A DNA stretch of 33,696 nucleotides, taken from NCBI GenBank assembly GCA_028285595.1, contig JANQOW010000098.1, positions 1 through 33,696 of the forward strand. Direction: 5' to 3'. The translations under genes were made by a program, and so were the position numbers. Shown piece after piece: positions 19,985-29,188 of the stretch. Origin of the DNA: Hyphomicrobiales bacterium. GTDB lineage: Bacteria; Pseudomonadota; Alphaproteobacteria; Rhizobiales; CAJQND01. The notes below the pieces were generated by a model. The model was not told where the DNA came from. It was given only the letters and a program-made list of their open reading frames with translations, and made no database searches. Within the stretch, counting starts at the first letter, position 1; each line of letters starts with the position of its first letter.

Positions 19985-20046
19985 GGCATGGGTCCTTAAC
20001 ATCTGGTCTCGCCCCAAATGTGCGCGAGCCCAGTGTCGGTAAACAG

Positions 20047-20069
20047 CCGTAATTTCCGGGAAATTATGG
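20047..20069. promoter_or_regulatory. Palindromic operator candidate between the decarboxylase and asnC genes
   Basis: TAATTTCC (20050-20057) and GGAAATTA (20059-20066) are perfect inverted arms around a central G. After one mismatch the symmetry continues with CC/GG at 20047-20048 and 20068-20069. The site lies 12 bp upstream of the candidate asnC -35 box. A CATAAT -10-like hexamer for the minus-strand decarboxylase overlaps its right arm (20063-20068). Lrp/AsnC proteins bind AT-rich palindromes of about this size and often regulate themselves and a divergent neighbour, so this is a good candidate site; binding is inferred. Confidence 0.6.
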
Positions 20070-20080
20070 TGCAGATGCCG

Positions 20081-20109
20081 TTGAAATAACGTAAATCCCG
20101 TCATATTGT
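20081..20109 (+). promoter_or_regulatory. Sigma70-type promoter for the Lrp/AsnC gene
   Basis: TTGAAA (20081-20086) and TATTGT (20104-20109) are separated by exactly 17 bases, a good match to the -35/-10 consensus. Transcription would begin near 20116, leaving a short leader before the ATG at 20144. Confidence 0.6.
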
Positions 20110-20143
20110 CCGCCGCGTTTGCAAATCCACGGAGCTTTGGCCC

Positions 20144-20587
20144 ATGATTCTGACGGATGGCGACCTGAGCCTGATCAACCTTTTGAAGGTGAATGCCCGC
20201 GCGTCCGTGTCTGAGCTGGCGCGCAAGTTGGGGGTCTCGCGCACCACGGCCCAAGACCGTCTCACACGCCTTGAGGAACGCGGCGTTATCACCGGATACA
20301 CGGTGCGCCTCAGCGCGGAAACAAGCGAGGCGGGCGTCAGCGCCTATGTGATGATTTCGTTTGAACCGGGCAAGGCGGCAGCTATCGTCAAAACCCTGAA
20401 AACCTTCTCGGCGATCGAGACTTTGCAGTCGGTGAGTGGGAAGATCGATCTGATGGCCAGGGTCGGTGTGGACACGCCAGAGGCGTTGGACCGGTTGCTC
20501 GATAAGGTCGGGGCCATTGACGGAGTTGTGAGCACGGAATCTGCTCTCGTATTGTCAACAAAGCTGGATCGCGGCTTGGCGGCCTGA
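20144..20587 (+). CDS. Lrp/AsnC family transcriptional regulator
   Basis: The 147-residue protein has the standard two-domain layout. The N-terminal helix-turn-helix spans about residues 5-55 (LINLLKVNARASVSELARKLGVSRTTAQDRLTRLEERGVI). The C-terminal RAM effector-binding domain (about 65-140) contains VSGKIDLMARV and a terminal TESALVLSTKL strand. Such proteins form octamers that sense amino acids. It is transcribed away from the ornithine decarboxylase gene across a 159-bp shared region with a palindrome, so control of polyamine synthesis by an amino-acid signal is a sensible guess. The actual ligand cannot be read from the sequence. Confidence 0.93.
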   Translation: MILTDGDLSLINLLKVNARASVSELARKLGVSRTTAQDRLTRLEERGVITGYTVRLSAETSEAGVSAYVMISFEPGKAAAIVKTLKTFSAIETLQSVSGKIDLMARVGVDTPEALDRLLDKVGAIDGVVSTESALVLSTKLDRGLAA

Positions 20588-20645
20588 GGCAATCTGCGGT
20601 ATCAAGGCGAGGCTTTCAACGGCCCAAAGATAAGGACATTTGGTG

Positions 20646-22079
20646 ATGATCGACCGCTTGCGGAAACTTGCTCTCTTCCTGTTCGGGTTCTGTCTTCTGG
20701 GGCCTGTCACCCTGGCAGAGGCACAAACAAAGGTGCCCAGTTCCCGGGCGGAGATCAGCCTGTCCTTCTCGCCCGTGGTGAAGAAAACGGCCCCTGGTGT
20801 GGTCAACATCTACACCCGCAAGATCGTGAGAAACCGCCGCTTCATGCCGTTTGCCGATGATCCCATTTTCCGCCATTTCTTTGGCAGAGATGATTTGGAA
20901 CGGGACGATACCAGGCCGCGCAGACGGGTGCAGAACTCGCTGGGATCAGGGGTTATCGTGGACGAAACCGGCATCGTGGTCACCAATGAGCATGTGATCC
21001 AGGGCGGTGACGACATCATCGTGGTGTTGCCCGATAAGCGGGAGATTGAAGCGGAAGTCATGCTGCGCGACCGGCGCACGGACCTTGCCGTGTTGCGCAT
21101 CAAACTGAAAGGTGAGCGGCTGCGCGCCCTGAAGCTTCGCGACAGCGACACTCTGGCGGTGGGCGATCTGGTGCTCGCCATCGGCAACCCGTTCGGTGTG
21201 GGCCAAACCGTGACCAGCGGCATCATCTCCGCCCTCGGCCGCACCAAGGTGTCGCGCCGGGCGGATTATCAGTTCTTCATCCAAACGGACGCGGCCATCA
21301 ACCCAGGCAATTCCGGCGGGGCGCTGGTGGACATGGACGGCAATCTGGTGGGCATCAACACCGCGATCTTCTCGCGCTCCGGCGGCTCGCACGGCATCGG
21401 CTTTGCCATCCCGGCCAACATTGTGCGCAATGTGATTGAGAACGCCGTTGCCGGCCGCGAGAAGGTGCGCCGGCCCTGGGCGGGAGCAAGCTTGCAGGAT
21501 GTGACGTCCGATATCGCAGAATCCTTAGGTTTCGCCCGCCCCCGTGGCGCGCTGGTTCGGGTGCTGCACGACCAAAGCCCGTTGCGCGCGGCGGGAATCA
21601 AAGTGGGTGATCTGCTGCTGGAAATCGGCAAACGGGAGGTGGAGAACTCAAAGGAGTTCGCCTCGCGCTTTGCCAACTTGCCGGCTGGGGGAACTGTGCG
21701 CGTCCTGTATCAACGCGGCGACCAGGCAAAGACCGCCGAGGTGTCCTTGCTGCCACCGCCGGAAGACCCGCCCCGCAATCTGACGCTGATCAAGGGGTAT
21801 GGCCCGATGTCAGGTGCCGTTGTTGGCAATCTGTCGCCGGCCCTGGCCGACGATATGCGGCGTGACCCCCGCGAGACGGGTGTGATCGTCACCAAGGTTC
21901 AAGGCGGGCGTGCCCGGGAAATCGGTTTCCGCCGCGGGGACATCGTTCTTGAGATCAACGGCCAGAAGATCAATCGGGTGAATGATCTCAAGAAGATGGA
22001 ACGCCAGGCGCCGGAGCTTTGGCGCATGGTGATGCGCCGGAACGGCCGGGTGATCCGCTCAACCTTCCAAAGCTATTAG
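20646..22079 (+). CDS. degP: Do-family periplasmic serine endoprotease (DegP/DegQ-like)
   Basis: This 477-residue trypsin-fold protease degrades or refolds damaged envelope proteins. A signal peptide covers residues 1-26 (cleavage after AEA). The catalytic triad is H116 (TNEHV), D146 (RTDLAVL) and S223 (NPGNSGG). Two PDZ domains follow, at about 280-360 and 385-470 (the second with GVIVTKVQGGRAREIGFRRGD). A basic loop (RKIVRNRRF) sits before the protease core. TTG, GTG and ATG codons occur in a row at 20640-20648; I chose the ATG at 20646, nine bases after AAGGA, although the GTG at 20643 is almost as good. DegP, DegQ and DegS-like names cannot be separated by eye. Confidence 0.93.
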   Translation: MIDRLRKLALFLFGFCLLGPVTLAEAQTKVPSSRAEISLSFSPVVKKTAPGVVNIYTRKIVRNRRFMPFADDPIFRHFFGRDDLERDDTRPRRRVQNSLGSGVIVDETGIVVTNEHVIQGGDDIIVVLPDKREIEAEVMLRDRRTDLAVLRIKLKGERLRALKLRDSDTLAVGDLVLAIGNPFGVGQTVTSGIISALGRTKVSRRADYQFFIQTDAAINPGNSGGALVDMDGNLVGINTAIFSRSGGSHGIGFAIPANIVRNVIENAVAGREKVRRPWAGASLQDVTSDIAESLGFARPRGALVRVLHDQSPLRAAGIKVGDLLLEIGKREVENSKEFASRFANLPAGGTVRVLYQRGDQAKTAEVSLLPPPEDPPRNLTLIKGYGPMSGAVVGNLSPALADDMRRDPRETGVIVTKVQGGRAREIGFRRGDIVLEINGQKINRVNDLKKMERQAPELWRMVMRRNGRVIRSTFQSY

Positions 22080-22101
22080 CGCGGCCTGAGCGGCACGAGC
22101 G

Positions 22102-23409
22102 ATGGCCTCCCTTTTTGAAGCGGCGGGATTGGACGCAGAGGCGCCGCGGCCTCTGGCAGACCGCTTGCGTCCAGAGCAACTGGATCAGGTGGTGGGCCAA
22201 GACCATCTTTTGGGCGAGCAGGGCACCTTGACCCGGATGCTGCAGGCCGGCCGGCTGGGTTCGATCATCCTATGGGGCCCGCCCGGCACCGGCAAAACCA
22301 CCATCGCCCGGCTCCTCGCCGGCAAAGTCTACCTGGAGTTCGTTCAGCTTTCGGCGATCTTCTCCGGCGTGGCCGATCTGCGCAAAGCCTTCGAAGCGGC
22401 AAAGCAGCGACGTTTGGCAGGCCAGGGCACCTTGCTGTTTGTGGATGAGATCCACCGCTTCAACCGCGCCCAGCAGGACGGGTTCTTGCCGCATGTTGAG
22501 GACGGCACCATTGTTCTTGTGGGGGCGACCACGGAGAACCCGTCCTTTGAGCTCAATCCCGCGGTGCTCTCGCGCGCCCAGGTGCTTACCCTGAAACGTC
22601 TCGATGAAGCGGCTTTAAGCCAATTGTTGGAGCGCGCGGAAGCCCATATGGGCCGGCCATTGCCGGTCACAGGGGAGGCCCGGCAGGCGCTCTTTGCCCT
22701 GGCGGATGGCGATGGCCGATATGCCCTGAACCTGGCCGAAGAGCTGTTTGCGGCGGTTCCGGAGGCCTCCGAACCCTTGGACCGGGAAGGACTGTCGGAG
22801 ATCGTCCAACGCCGGGTGCCGCTCTACGACAAGGGCCAGGACGGCCACTACAACCTCATCTCCGCGCTTCATAAGTCTGTGCGCGGATCGGATGCGGACG
22901 CGGCCTTGTATTGGCTGGCGCGCATGCTCACCGCCGGTGAAGACCCGCTCTACCTGGCCCGCAGGCTGGTGCGCATGGCGGTTGAGGATATCGGATTGGC
23001 GGATCCTGAAGCGCTGGTTCAGGCCAACGCCGCCACTCAGGCCTACCAGCTTCTCGGCTCGCCCGAAGGCGAATTGGCGCTGGCCCAAGCCTGCCTCTAC
23101 CTGGCCACAGCGCCAAAGTCGAATGCCCAATATGTGGCGTTCAAGGCGGCTACCGCACTGGCGCGGGACACCGGATCTGTGGCACCGCCCAAACACATTC
23201 TGAATGCGCCGACCAAGCTGATGAAGGAAGAGGGCTATGGTGCCGGCTATGCCTACGACCATGATCAGCCCAACGCGTTCTCCGGCCAGAACTATTTTCC
23301 GGAAGGCTTGGACCGCCCGCAATTGTATGACCCGCCCGAGCGGGGATTTGAGCGCGAGGTGCGCAAGCGGCTGGACTATTGGGCGAAGCTGCGCGGCCAG
23401 TCCGGGTAG
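22102..23409 (+). CDS. rarA: Replication-associated recombination protein RarA (MgsA)
   Basis: The 435-residue AAA+ ATPase acts at stalled replication forks and is related to the clamp loader and to eukaryotic WRNIP1. Walker A is GPPGTGKTT (59-67) and Walker B LLFVDEIH (111-118), with sensor 1 VGATTENPSFELN and the arginine finger region AVLSRAQV. The C-terminal oligomerisation domain contains the family block VRGSDADAALYWLARML and the end segment GYAYDHDQPNAFSGQNYFPEG. Length fits the family. It starts 22 bp after the protease gene, so the two may be co-transcribed, and it converges on the LysR gene with three bases between stop codons. Confidence 0.96.
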   Translation: MASLFEAAGLDAEAPRPLADRLRPEQLDQVVGQDHLLGEQGTLTRMLQAGRLGSIILWGPPGTGKTTIARLLAGKVYLEFVQLSAIFSGVADLRKAFEAAKQRRLAGQGTLLFVDEIHRFNRAQQDGFLPHVEDGTIVLVGATTENPSFELNPAVLSRAQVLTLKRLDEAALSQLLERAEAHMGRPLPVTGEARQALFALADGDGRYALNLAEELFAAVPEASEPLDREGLSEIVQRRVPLYDKGQDGHYNLISALHKSVRGSDADAALYWLARMLTAGEDPLYLARRLVRMAVEDIGLADPEALVQANAATQAYQLLGSPEGELALAQACLYLATAPKSNAQYVAFKAATALARDTGSVAPPKHILNAPTKLMKEEGYGAGYAYDHDQPNAFSGQNYFPEGLDRPQLYDPPERGFEREVRKRLDYWAKLRGQSG

Positions 23410-23412
23410 CGG

Positions 23413-24303
23413 TCAGACTTGCCCTTTCATCTTGCGCTCGTCGGTTTTCAAGGCTTCGATCATGAAGTGGTAGAACGCGCTGATGCGCGGCGCGCGCAGC
23501 AAATCATGGTGCGTGAGCACCCATATGCCCGTGGTGTACTCTTCCAGCGGCTCTGTTATGCGCACCAGATCGGCCATGGCATCCGCTTGTGCGCACGGCA
23601 GAAGCGCCACGCCCAAGTTGCGCCGGGCCGCATCGCCGAGCGCCAGAAAGCTGTCTGCTTCAAGTATGGGTTTGGCATCCGGCAGCTCGGCGCGCATCCA
23701 GCGCCCGGCCGGCGACCCGCTCATGCTGTCATTCGGGCCCAGCCAGGCTTGCTCGGCCATGGGCTTATGCGCATTGGCCGCCCAGTAATCTGGGCCGGCA
23801 TAGTGGGCAAAATAGAAATCGGAGACCCGCTCGCCCGTCAGCCGCTCCGGCTCAAACCGGGAGGGGCGGATGGCCACGTCCGCATCGCGCCGGCTGAGGC
23901 TCAAGATGCTGGCGGTAATCGTGAGCTCGATCGTGATGGCGGGGTAGGTCTTCTGAAACTTTGCGATATGCGCGCCGCACAGGGAGAGCAGCACTGAGTC
24001 GGTGGTGGTGACCCGAATGGTGCCTTCAAGCTGAAGCTCGGCGCCGGCCATCCGCCGCTCAAGGCCGGTAACGGTTTCCTCAATGGATTGGGCAGCTTGC
24101 AGCAGATGCTTGCCTTCCTGGCTCAACACATAGCCTGTGCGCAGACGATCAAACAGGCGAAGCCCCTGGCGCTCCTCCATTTGATTGATCCGTCTGAGCA
24201 CCGTGGAATGGGTCACACCAAGCTCGCGCGCTGCCGCCGAGACGGATCCGAGCCGAGACACCACCAGAATGTAGTGCAGGTCTTGCCAATTGATCTTGTG
24301 CAT
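23413..24303 (-). CDS. LysR family transcriptional regulator
   Basis: The 296-residue protein begins with a winged helix-turn-helix (about residues 5-65: SRLGSVSAAARELGVTHSTVLRRINQMEE). A substrate-binding domain follows from about residue 95 to the end. The target and effector are unknown. It is divergent from the cytochrome c' gene, with 116 bp between the start codons, so that gene is the first candidate target. The ATG (24303-24301) has no recognisable ribosome-binding site, and a TATAGT hexamer lies only nine bases upstream; the mRNA could be leaderless. Confidence 0.92.
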   Translation of the reverse strand: MHKINWQDLHYILVVSRLGSVSAAARELGVTHSTVLRRINQMEERQGLRLFDRLRTGYVLSQEGKHLLQAAQSIEETVTGLERRMAGAELQLEGTIRVTTTDSVLLSLCGAHIAKFQKTYPAITIELTITASILSLSRRDADVAIRPSRFEPERLTGERVSDFYFAHYAGPDYWAANAHKPMAEQAWLGPNDSMSGSPAGRWMRAELPDAKPILEADSFLALGDAARRNLGVALLPCAQADAMADLVRITEPLEEYTTGIWVLTHHDLLRAPRISAFYHFMIEALKTDERKMKGQV

Positions 24304-24304
24304 T

Positions 24305-24325
24305 TGCGCACAACTATACTGCGCA
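24305..24325. promoter_or_regulatory. Inverted repeat at the LysR/cytochrome c' divergent junction
   Basis: TGCGCA occurs at 24305-24310 and 24320-24325, giving dyad arms separated by nine bases. The arm-spacer-arm size resembles LysR-type sites, though the classical T-N11-A pattern is not met exactly. The site touches the LysR start and overlaps a TATAGT hexamer on the minus strand, as expected for an autoregulatory operator. This is inference from position. Confidence 0.4.
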
Positions 24326-24419
24326 TTTGGCCAATGGTTGATTCTTTTTACACATCATAAGCTAAAGCCTCCGGGATGAGGGATGACATTCCGGCCCACG
24401 TCAAACAGGAGGAGTTTGG

Positions 24420-24899
24420 ATGAAACGTATTGCGACAACCGCTCTCGTGGCGGCAGGCTTGGCTTTCAGCGCTCACGCGGTGTTGGCCGACGGTCACGGC
24501 AAGGCCTTGGAAAAGGCGGTGAAGGCCCGCCAGGCCCTTATGCAGGTCTATGCGTTCAATCTGAGTGGCCTTGGGGCTATGGCAAAAGGCGAGGCGAAGT
24601 ACGATGCCAAGCTGGCCACCGCGTTGGCCGGCAGCCTCAACAACGCGGCCCAAGCCAGCATCGGCGCCATGTGGCCTCAAGGGTCCGACAGCACGGCCAT
24701 GCCGGGTAAGACCCGCGCGCTTCTCAAGGCGTGGTCGACCTACCCTGAGGTACAAACCAAACAAGATGCATTGCTGAGCGCGACAGCAAACTTGGTGAAG
24801 GTTGCCGGCAACGGTCTGGACGGCCTGCAAGCTGCTGTTGGTGCAGTCGGCAAGTCGTGCGGCGGCTGCCACAAGCCCTTCCGCGCACCCAAGAACTAA
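24420..24899 (+). CDS. Cytochrome c' (class II cytochrome c)
   Basis: This 159-residue periplasmic haem protein has a signal peptide (about 1-23, cleavage near HAVLA-DG) and a four-helix body. The haem-binding motif C147-G-G-C150-H151 lies at the far C-terminus (KSCGGCHKPFRAPK), the class II arrangement. Cytochromes c' bind nitric oxide and are tied to NO tolerance; related soluble c-556 proteins carry electrons, and the two cannot be separated from sequence alone. The start ATG follows a strong AGGAGG. It diverges from the LysR gene. Confidence 0.93.
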   Translation: MKRIATTALVAAGLAFSAHAVLADGHGKALEKAVKARQALMQVYAFNLSGLGAMAKGEAKYDAKLATALAGSLNNAAQASIGAMWPQGSDSTAMPGKTRALLKAWSTYPEVQTKQDALLSATANLVKVAGNGLDGLQAAVGAVGKSCGGCHKPFRAPKN

Positions 24900-25007
24900 G
24901 CAGTTCGGCGGCGGGCGAGTGAACTTGATTTGTGCTGGAGCAAACCTGAGAGCGATCCCGTCTGCCGCCGACCCTTTGTGAGAACACCGATAGGGAACGT
25001 TGGTGCC

Positions 25008-25478
25008 CTAGAGCGCCTTGGCGGCCTCCAGCACGGCCTCAACGTGTCCTTTGACCTTCACCTTGCGCCATATCTGGGCGATCTTTCCCTGCTTGTCGAC
25101 CAGGAAGGTGGCCCGTTCTGTGCCCATATATTTGCGGCCATACATGTTCTTCTCCACCCACACACCATAGGCTTCGACGGCCGCTTTATCCTCGTCGCTG
25201 CCCAGCGGAACGGTGAGATCATGCTTGGCGCTGAACTTGGCATGAGACTTGGGGGAATCAATCGAAATCCCGACGATTTCGGTGTCCGCAGCCTTGAACT
25301 CCGCCAGCGCCTGGCTGAAGGCAATTGATTCCTTCGTGCAGCCGGGCGTGTCGTCCTTCGGATAGAAGAAAATCACTAAGTTTTTACCGAGGAAATCTGC
25401 TGCGCTCAGCGTCTCGCCGTCACCCGACGGCAGGGAGAATTGGGGCGCGTCATCGCCGATTTCTAGGTTTGCGGTCAT
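25008..25478 (-). CDS. bcp: Thiol peroxidase Bcp/PrxQ (one-cysteine form)
   Basis: The 156-residue thioredoxin-fold peroxiredoxin reduces hydrogen peroxide and organic peroxides. The active site reads FFYPKDDTPGCTKES with T44 and peroxidatic C47. There is no second cysteine anywhere in the protein, so the resolving cysteine found five residues later in E. coli Bcp is missing. The start is the ATG at 25478, eight bases after AAGGA; upstream ATGs at 25487 and 25565 are in frame but add unrelated residues. It is divergent from the AsmA-like gene. Confidence 0.93.
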   Translation of the reverse strand: MTANLEIGDDAPQFSLPSGDGETLSAADFLGKNLVIFFYPKDDTPGCTKESIAFSQALAEFKAADTEIVGISIDSPKSHAKFSAKHDLTVPLGSDEDKAAVEAYGVWVEKNMYGRKYMGTERATFLVDKQGKIAQIWRKVKVKGHVEAVLEAAKAL

Positions 25479-25527
25479 AACAGCCATCCTTTGGTCTTTT
25501 TTCGGTGGTCTCAAGAAGGTGGTACTT

Positions 25528-25549
25528 GCATCTTTTTCAAACAAGATGC
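25528..25549. promoter_or_regulatory. Inverted repeat upstream of bcp
   Basis: GCATCTT (25528-25534) and AAGATGC (25543-25549) form perfect 7-bp arms around an eight-base AT-rich loop. It sits 50 bp upstream of the bcp start in the divergent region. It could be an operator for peroxide control or a leader hairpin; no family consensus is recognised. Confidence 0.4.
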
Positions 25550-25552
25550 CGT

Positions 25553-25580
25553 TTGATAGTGCCACCTCAGGGGGTATAGT
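25553..25580 (+). promoter_or_regulatory. Sigma70-type promoter for the AsmA-like gene
   Basis: TTGATA (25553-25558) and TATAGT (25575-25580) are 16 bases apart and near consensus. A start near 25587 would give a leader of about 125 bases before the ATG at 25712. No other strong pair was seen in the 233-bp divergent gap. Confidence 0.5.
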
Positions 25581-25711
25581 GGGACGTGAGGCAGGTGTTC
25601 CCTACGGCGATATATAAGGGGTGTTGCGTAAACTTTTAAGCTTTCACGCGCATTCTGAAGGGCACAAAGCTTCGCTTAGTATGACCTTGCTCAGCGCAAG
25701 GCGAGTTATGG

Positions 25712-28700
25712 ATGGTTATATTGCGGCAGCGTGTTGCAAAAGTGACGCTGGTGAGCGTTATCGCCTGCTTGGTGGTAGCGAGCGTTGTCGCGGTTGCAGC
25801 GTTCTGGCGCCTGTCTCAAGGCCCGGTCTCATTATCCTTTCTGCGAGATAACGTTCGCTCAACCATCAGCGAGGGCCTGGGCGGTCTTCCGGTACAGGTG
25901 GCAGACGTCATTTTGGAGCGCGATCCGGTTAGCGGGCGCACCAATGTGAGGCTGCGCGATCTGCGTCTGTTCGACAGTTCAGGCCGCCTGATCGCCAAAG
26001 CGCCACGGGCGGCGATTGAGGTCAAAGGCAGCGAGCTGATGACCGGCAATGTCGTGCCTGTGGGATTGGAGCTTATTGGCCCGAACATCAAGATCCGCCG
26101 GTTGATCTCCGGCGGTGTAAAACTTGGCTTTGGCGATGTCGCCCAAGGGCTGCCTGCTGCATTCGATACAGAAACCACCAAGGGCGATTCGTTACGGGCC
26201 GAGCCTGAGGCGCCCTCGCTTGCTGGCGAAGTGGCCGCAGACGCAGTCGCCACGGAGAGCCTGATCGATTATCTGCGCTCAGAGTTCGTGGCAGACACCG
26301 GCGCGGGCGCTGCCGCTACGATCCGCTCCATTTCCGTCTCACGCGCTGTTGTTTCACTCTACGACGAAGAGAACGATGCCATCTGGAATGCCCCGGACGT
26401 CAATCTGGCGTTCAAGAAGGTGGCCTACGGGGCCTCGCTGTTTGTGGATGCCCTCATCGGCGGCAGAGAAGACACCATGCGCATGGACATGGTGGCCAAT
26501 TTCAAGCGGGAAACAGGGGATTATTCCCTAACCGCCCGGTTCCACGACCTGGTGCCGGCCAACCTGTCTCGCAAGATCTTCATCCTGTCCGACCTGGCAA
26601 AGGTCAGCCTGCCTCTGTCCGGGCGGCTCGACTTGGAGGTCACGGGCGAGGGTGAATTGAAGTCTGCGAATGCAGAGCTCTCTGCAGGTGTTGGCCAGGT
26701 TAACTTCCCGGACTTTCTCTCCCAGCCTTTGCAGGTGAGGGAAGGGTTGGTGCGGTTAAAGTGGGACCCGGCCAGCAAGTCGGTGGCGATCAGCGATTCC
26801 TCCCTTTTGGTCTCTGGCGCTCAGGCGTCGTTGAGCGGGCGCATTAAACCGCAATGGAACGAGAACGGGCGCATCGAGACCGTTCGCTTCGAGCTGCAAT
26901 CTCGCGACACGCCGATCAATGGTGTGGGCGGTAAACGCTCGGCGGGCTTCATTGAGCGGATCAACGCCTCAGGAACGGCGTCCTTGGCCCAGGGGCGGGT
27001 TGATCTCGATGACCTCCTGATCATGACCGGCAATTCCGGCGTACGCTTGCGTGGCGTGTTCGCAGAGGGTGGGGAGACCATGTCCATCGCCCTGTCCGGC
27101 CGGGTGCAGAATCTTCCCGTTGAGATGCTGCTTAGTTTGTGGTCGCCGATCGTGGCGCCAAAGACCCGCACTTGGGTGGGGGCGAATATCCCCAAAGGCC
27201 GGCTGACCGATGGCTCGTTCCTGATCAACCTGCCAAGCGAGGTTCTCGCGCCGGCCTTGCGGGACGGCAAGCCGCTTCCCGCCGGTTCGGTGAAGGTCGA
27301 TATGAGCTTTGCCGACGTCACGTCGAACTATTACGAAGGCCAGCCGCCGTTTGAGAACCTGAGCGGAAAGCTCCTCATGGACGGCGACCAATTGGCTTTG
27401 GCCTCGCTGAGAGGAATTGTGCGGGCCCAGGACAACAAAGTCGTGCAGGTGGAAAGTGGCCGGATGGACATCACCAGGATGGCCGACCCGGTGAGCCAAG
27501 GGGACTTTAAGGTCAAGCTGCGTGGCGGGCTCGACGCGTTTTTGGATTTGGCGGACCGCAAGCCTTTGCGGTTCGTTTCTGAGTCGGGGTTTGACCCCAA
27601 GGGCGCCCGCTCAAATGTTGCGATGTCGCTCAGGGTTCAGCTCCCCTTGATGAGCAACCGGCCCAAAGGGTCCACCAAAGTCTCCGCCGACGTGGAATTG
27701 ACGGGCCTGACCATACCCGATGCCGCGCGCGGCATGCCGCTGACCGATGGAAATCTGCAGCTTAAAATCAGCAACGAAGGCGTTTCAGGGCGCGGGCCGA
27801 TCAAGCTTGCAGGCGTCCCGGCCAAGCTTGAATGGGCAAGGTTGCTGGTGCCCCAAGACCGCCAGCAACTGAAGCTGGAAACCACGCTGACCGACGCTCA
27901 GCGCAAAAAGCTCGGGATCGATCTGTCCAAGTTCATGACCGGTCCCATCGGCTTTTCTCTGGAAGGGCAAAGCCAAGGCGGTGATGTCACGAAGGTGAAT
28001 GTGACGGCCAATCTTTCCAAAACCAAGATGCGGCTTGATCCCATCCACTGGCGCCATGCCAACTCCAAAGGCGCTCGGGCTACATTTGTCGCCGACTTTT
28101 CAAACCCCAAGTTCATTTCCGTGAGCAACTTGAACCTCAAGGGCCAAGATCTTCTGGTGCAAGGGGACATGAAACTGGGTGCCGATGGCACGCTCATCAC
28201 GGCGCAGTTGCCGATTGTGAACTTGGGCCCAAACAACAAGATGGGCTTAAAGGTCTCAAAGAGCGCCAGCGGTGCCACGGAACTGGACGTGACCGGCAAA
28301 AGCTTCGACGCGCGCCCCATGATCGCAGCCTTGTTTGACGAGACCACAGGCCGCTTGACCCCAAGTGGGGAAGATCTGGTGAGCATTCGTGCGCAATTCG
28401 GCTCTGTCTATGCTTACCGGAATCAGCATCTGGTCAATGTCCGTGCCGCGGTCTCGGCCAGGGGGCAGGCCTTATCTTCCATGCAACTTGGAGGGATGTT
28501 CACCGATCGCACCACCCTGGATCTGGACATTTCACCCAACAGCGACGGCTCGCGCCAGATGAAGATCAAGTCGACCAACGCGGGCGCGGCGTTCAGAGCA
28601 TCAAACCTCTATTCCAAGGTGCAAGGGGGCAAACTGGATTTCAGCGCGAACCTCGGCAAGGCAGGGGAGGGCACGATCCGACGCGGCGATTTGGAGGTGC

Positions 28701-29188
28701 GCTCCTTCCTGGTGGCTGATGAACAGCAGCTCCAGCAGTTCCGGCGCGACCCCAACAATAATGCTCAGAGCGGTCCGTTGGCTTTTGACAAGCTCACCTT
28801 GCCCTTTGCGGTTGACCGCGAGTTTGTGCGCATTGGCGATGCCCGTGTTCAAGGGGCCGCCGTGGGCGCACTGGCCAAAGGATCGATCCGTAAGGCCGAT
28901 GGAAAGCTCTCCATCGGGGGAACCCTGATCCCGGCCTACGGCCTGAACTCGGCGCTCTCAAATCTCCCCATTTTGGGGCTGTTGATTGCCGGTGGCAAAG
29001 ATGAGGGCGTGATTGGCGTGACGTTCGGTCTGCGCGGCACCATGAAGAGCCCGGAGATCAAGATCAATCCGGTGTCGGCTCTGGCGCCCGGGTTCTTGCG
29101 CAAGATGTTCGAGTTCAACGGACGCGGGGCGTTGAACGAACGCCCGCCCCGCGTTCTGGGTGACGAACTGGAGAACGACAACCGCTAA
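25712..29188 (+). CDS. Large AsmA/YhdP-like envelope protein (DUF3971 type)
   Basis: The 1158-residue protein has one N-terminal membrane anchor (about 8-34). A very long beta-rich periplasmic body follows, with many short alternating strands such as [21 protein letters not shown]. The C-terminal block (about 1080-1150) contains [20 protein letters not shown] and [13 protein letters not shown], typical of alphaproteobacterial AsmA-like proteins with DUF3971. The family (AsmA, YhdP, TamB) forms grooved rods that span the periplasm and move phospholipids to the outer membrane in E. coli; the same role here is inferred. The stop codon overlaps the tyrS stop on the other strand. Confidence 0.85.
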   Translation: MVILRQRVAKVTLVSVIACLVVASVVAVAAFWRLSQGPVSLSFLRDNVRSTISEGLGGLPVQVADVILERDPVSGRTNVRLRDLRLFDSSGRLIAKAPRAAIEVKGSELMTGNVVPVGLELIGPNIKIRRLISGGVKLGFGDVAQGLPAAFDTETTKGDSLRAEPEAPSLAGEVAADAVATESLIDYLRSEFVADTGAGAAATIRSISVSRAVVSLYDEENDAIWNAPDVNLAFKKVAYGASLFVDALIGGREDTMRMDMVANFKRETGDYSLTARFHDLVPANLSRKIFILSDLAKVSLPLSGRLDLEVTGEGELKSANAELSAGVGQVNFPDFLSQPLQVREGLVRLKWDPASKSVAISDSSLLVSGAQASLSGRIKPQWNENGRIETVRFELQSRDTPINGVGGKRSAGFIERINASGTASLAQGRVDLDDLLIMTGNSGVRLRGVFAEGGETMSIALSGRVQNLPVEMLLSLWSPIVAPKTRTWVGANIPKGRLTDGSFLINLPSEVLAPALRDGKPLPAGSVKVDMSFADVTSNYYEGQPPFENLSGKLLMDGDQLALASLRGIVRAQDNKVVQVESGRMDITRMADPVSQGDFKVKLRGGLDAFLDLADRKPLRFVSESGFDPKGARSNVAMSLRVQLPLMSNRPKGSTKVSADVELTGLTIPDAARGMPLTDGNLQLKISNEGVSGRGPIKLAGVPAKLEWARLLVPQDRQQLKLETTLTDAQRKKLGIDLSKFMTGPIGFSLEGQSQGGDVTKVNVTANLSKTKMRLDPIHWRHANSKGARATFVADFSNPKFISVSNLNLKGQDLLVQGDMKLGADGTLITAQLPIVNLGPNNKMGLKVSKSASGATELDVTGKSFDARPMIAALFDETTGRLTPSGEDLVSIRAQFGSVYAYRNQHLVNVRAAVSARGQALSSMQLGGMFTDRTTLDLDISPNSDGSRQMKIKSTNAGAAFRASNLYSKVQGGKLDFSANLGKAGEGTIRRGDLEVRSFLVADEQQLQQFRRDPNNNAQSGPLAFDKLTLPFAVDREFVRIGDARVQGAAVGALAKGSIRKADGKLSIGGTLIPAYGLNSALSNLPILGLLIAGGKDEGVIGVTFGLRGTMKSPEIKINPVSALAPGFLRKMFEFNGRGALNERPPRVLGDELENDNR

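Noticed and set aside
18725..19999. 424-codon open frame on the + strand over the decarboxylase
   Set aside because: The minus-strand frame contains all catalytic motifs of a fold-III decarboxylase; the + frame has none and starts inside the tandem repeat.
24900..25007. Complementary GGCGG/CCGCC blocks between cytochrome c' and bcp as a terminator
   Set aside because: The arms are about 60 bases apart and no T-run is found on either strand.
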